Source: Comamonadaceae bacterium (GTDB lineage Bacteria > Pseudomonadota > Gammaproteobacteria > Burkholderiales > Burkholderiaceae_C). From it: DNA of 6,502 nucleotides. Location: positions 1 to 6,502 of the forward strand of contig JAJTBK010000025.1 in assembly GCA_021286965.1 (NCBI GenBank). Reading direction: 5' to 3'. The position numbers were made by a program, and so were the translations under genes. The notes under the pieces were generated by a model. The model had not been told where the DNA came from. It ran no database searches and saw only the letters and a program-made list of their open reading frames with translations. This document shows, in pieces, positions 5,670-6,502 of this stretch (positions are counted from its first letter, which is position 1; each line of letters begins with the position of its first letter).

Positions 5670-5686
5670 ATAAGAACACCCTTGCC

Positions 5687-6502
5687 ATGACCGAGGAACC
5701 CCTCTCCCCCGCCCCCCTGCCGGACGATGGCGATGCCGCCATGGGCCTGTGGCTGGCCTGCGTCGAGCAGCTGGCGCAGGAGCTGCCCGAGCAGCAGTTC
5801 AACACCTGGATCAAGCCGCTGGCGGCACAGGTCGCCCCCGACCTCAGCCGCGTCACGCTGCAGGTTGCCAACCGTTTCAAGCTCGACTGGATCCGCACCC
5901 AGTACGCCAAGCGTATTGCTGCCGTGCTGGAGGCCCTGTATGGCCAGCCGGTGGTGGTGGAGTTAGCGATCGCTCAGCGCGCCAGCGTGGTGCGCACACA
6001 GGTACGCCCCCAGCCACCCTCGGCCGCGAGCGAGGGCGACAGCGCCCCCAGCCACCCGCTGCCGACCCCGGTGAGCGAGGAGGCCGCCCCCGCCACGCCA
6101 CGTCCGCGCCTGAACCCGGCACTGACCTTCGACACCCTGGTCGAGGGTTCGGCCAACCGCATGGCACGCTCGGCGGCGATGCACGTCGCGGGCTCGCCCG
6201 GCCACATGTACAACCCCCTGTTCATCTACGGCGGCGTCGGCCTGGGCAAGACGCACTTGATGCACGCCGTCGGCAACCAGCTGCTGGCCGACAAGCCCGA
6301 CGCCAAGGTTCTCTACATCCATGCCGAGCAGTTCGTCTCGGATGTGGTCAAGTCGTACCAAAGGCGCACTTTCGACGAATTCAAGGCGCGTTACCACTCG
6401 CTCGATCTGCTCTTGATCGACGACGTGCAATTCTTTGCCAACAAGGATCGCACCCAGGAGGAGTTCTTCAACGCCTTCGAGGCCCTGCTGGCCAAGAAGA
6501 GC
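5687..6502 (+). CDS. dnaA: Chromosomal replication initiator DnaA (5' part, cut by window end)
   Basis: This covers the first 272 codons; the frame is still open at the window edge, so the C-terminal part is missing only because of the cut. DnaA is the AAA+ ATPase that binds DnaA boxes, unwinds oriC and loads the replicative helicase. The N-terminal domain I (about 19-90) includes LWLACVEQLAQELPEQQFNT and WIKPL, the helicase and partner-interaction fold. Domain II (about 95-143) is a variable Pro/Ala/Ser-rich linker. Domain III starts near NPALTFDTLVEGSANRMA (143-160). Walker A is GGVGLGKT (182-189), and Walker B is in LLLIDDVQFF (241-250) with D245-D246. YIHAEQFVSDVVKSYQ (210-225) is the conserved segment between them. 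The later part of domain III and the DNA-binding domain IV would lie beyond 6502. The ATG at 5687 fits the family start. It is divergent from rpmH and probably autoregulated. Confidence 0.98.
   Translation, partial: MTEEPLSPAPLPDDGDAAMGLWLACVEQLAQELPEQQFNTWIKPLAAQVAPDLSRVTLQVANRFKLDWIRTQYAKRIAAVLEALYGQPVVVELAIAQRASVVRTQVRPQPPSAASEGDSAPSHPLPTPVSEEAAPATPRPRLNPALTFDTLVEGSANRMARSAAMHVAGSPGHMYNPLFIYGGVGLGKTHLMHAVGNQLLADKPDAKVLYIHAEQFVSDVVKSYQRRTFDEFKARYHSLDLLLIDDVQFFANKDRTQEEFFNAFEALLAKKS

Larger units (their letters stand above)
5379..5686. other. rpmH-dnaA divergent regulatory spacer (possible, unproven oriC-proximal region)
   Basis: This 308-bp gene-free stretch separates the divergent rpmH and dnaA. 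From the rpmH side it holds the rpmH ribosome-binding site, a GC-rich leader (about 5400-5480), a perfect palindrome (5490-5507), a candidate rpmH promoter (5517-5545), a GC-rich stretch near 5576-5605, then two DnaA boxes and a dnaA promoter (5611-5669). Origins often lie beside dnaA, but I can identify only two good DnaA boxes and no long AT-rich unwinding element. A complete oriC here is therefore not supported by inspection alone. Confidence 0.5.

Noticed and set aside
5379..5686. Complete oriC
   Set aside because: Only two good DnaA boxes and no clear AT-rich unwinding element are visible; kept only as a regulatory spacer.
1..6502. Defence island, toxin-antitoxin pair, prophage or transposon remnant
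   Set aside because: All coding space is accounted for by housekeeping genes and two small proteins. No transposase, integrase, toxin-like pair, CRISPR-type spaced repeats or target-site duplications were seen.

Overview
The window reads as ordinary chromosomal DNA from a GC-rich betaproteobacterium, most likely Comamonadaceae (Acidovorax/Comamonas-like). The basis is the style of the proteins (MnmE, YidC, RnpA and DnaA read like that family), the high GC content, and a REP-like intergenic repeat whose core resembles dispersed elements I recall from that family. It covers the conserved rpmH/dnaA region of the chromosome. I see no tRNA, rRNA, CRISPR array, transposase or phage gene.

Layout, left to right. 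At 38-532 (-) is a stand-alone cyclic-nucleotide-binding-domain protein without a DNA-binding domain. A 158-bp divergent spacer separates it from a secreted PagP-like outer-membrane barrel protein at 691-1224 (+). That gene abuts, tail to tail and with no spacer, the stop codon of mnmE (1225-2607, -). Upstream of mnmE is a 173-bp spacer (2608-2780) filled by a large REP-like inverted repeat and a strong hairpin. Then come yidC (2781-4463, -), yidD (4460-4750, -), rnpA (4750-5187, -) and rpmH (5244-5378, -), packed with 1-4 nt overlaps except for a hairpin-bearing rpmH-rnpA gap. A 308-bp regulatory spacer (5379-5686) separates rpmH from the divergent dnaA, which starts at 5687 and runs off the right edge.

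The minus-strand cluster rpmH-rnpA-yidD-yidC-mnmE is the classic bacterial arrangement. It links a ribosomal protein (L34), the protein subunit of RNase P (tRNA 5' maturation), two membrane-protein insertion factors (YidD, YidC) and a tRNA wobble-uridine modification GTPase (MnmE). DnaA, on the other side, starts chromosome replication. The rpmH-dnaA spacer holds a plausible dnaA promoter whose -35 hexamer overlaps a perfect DnaA box, with a second near-perfect box just downstream. That is the expected arrangement for DnaA autoregulation.

I found no convincing undescribed multi-gene system. The observations worth following up are non-coding: the 80-bp inverted repeat before mnmE, two mutually exclusive hairpins between rpmH and rnpA, the palindrome in the rpmH leader and the DnaA-box promoter. 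To these I would add the PagP-like protein, whose catalytic residues appear altered.
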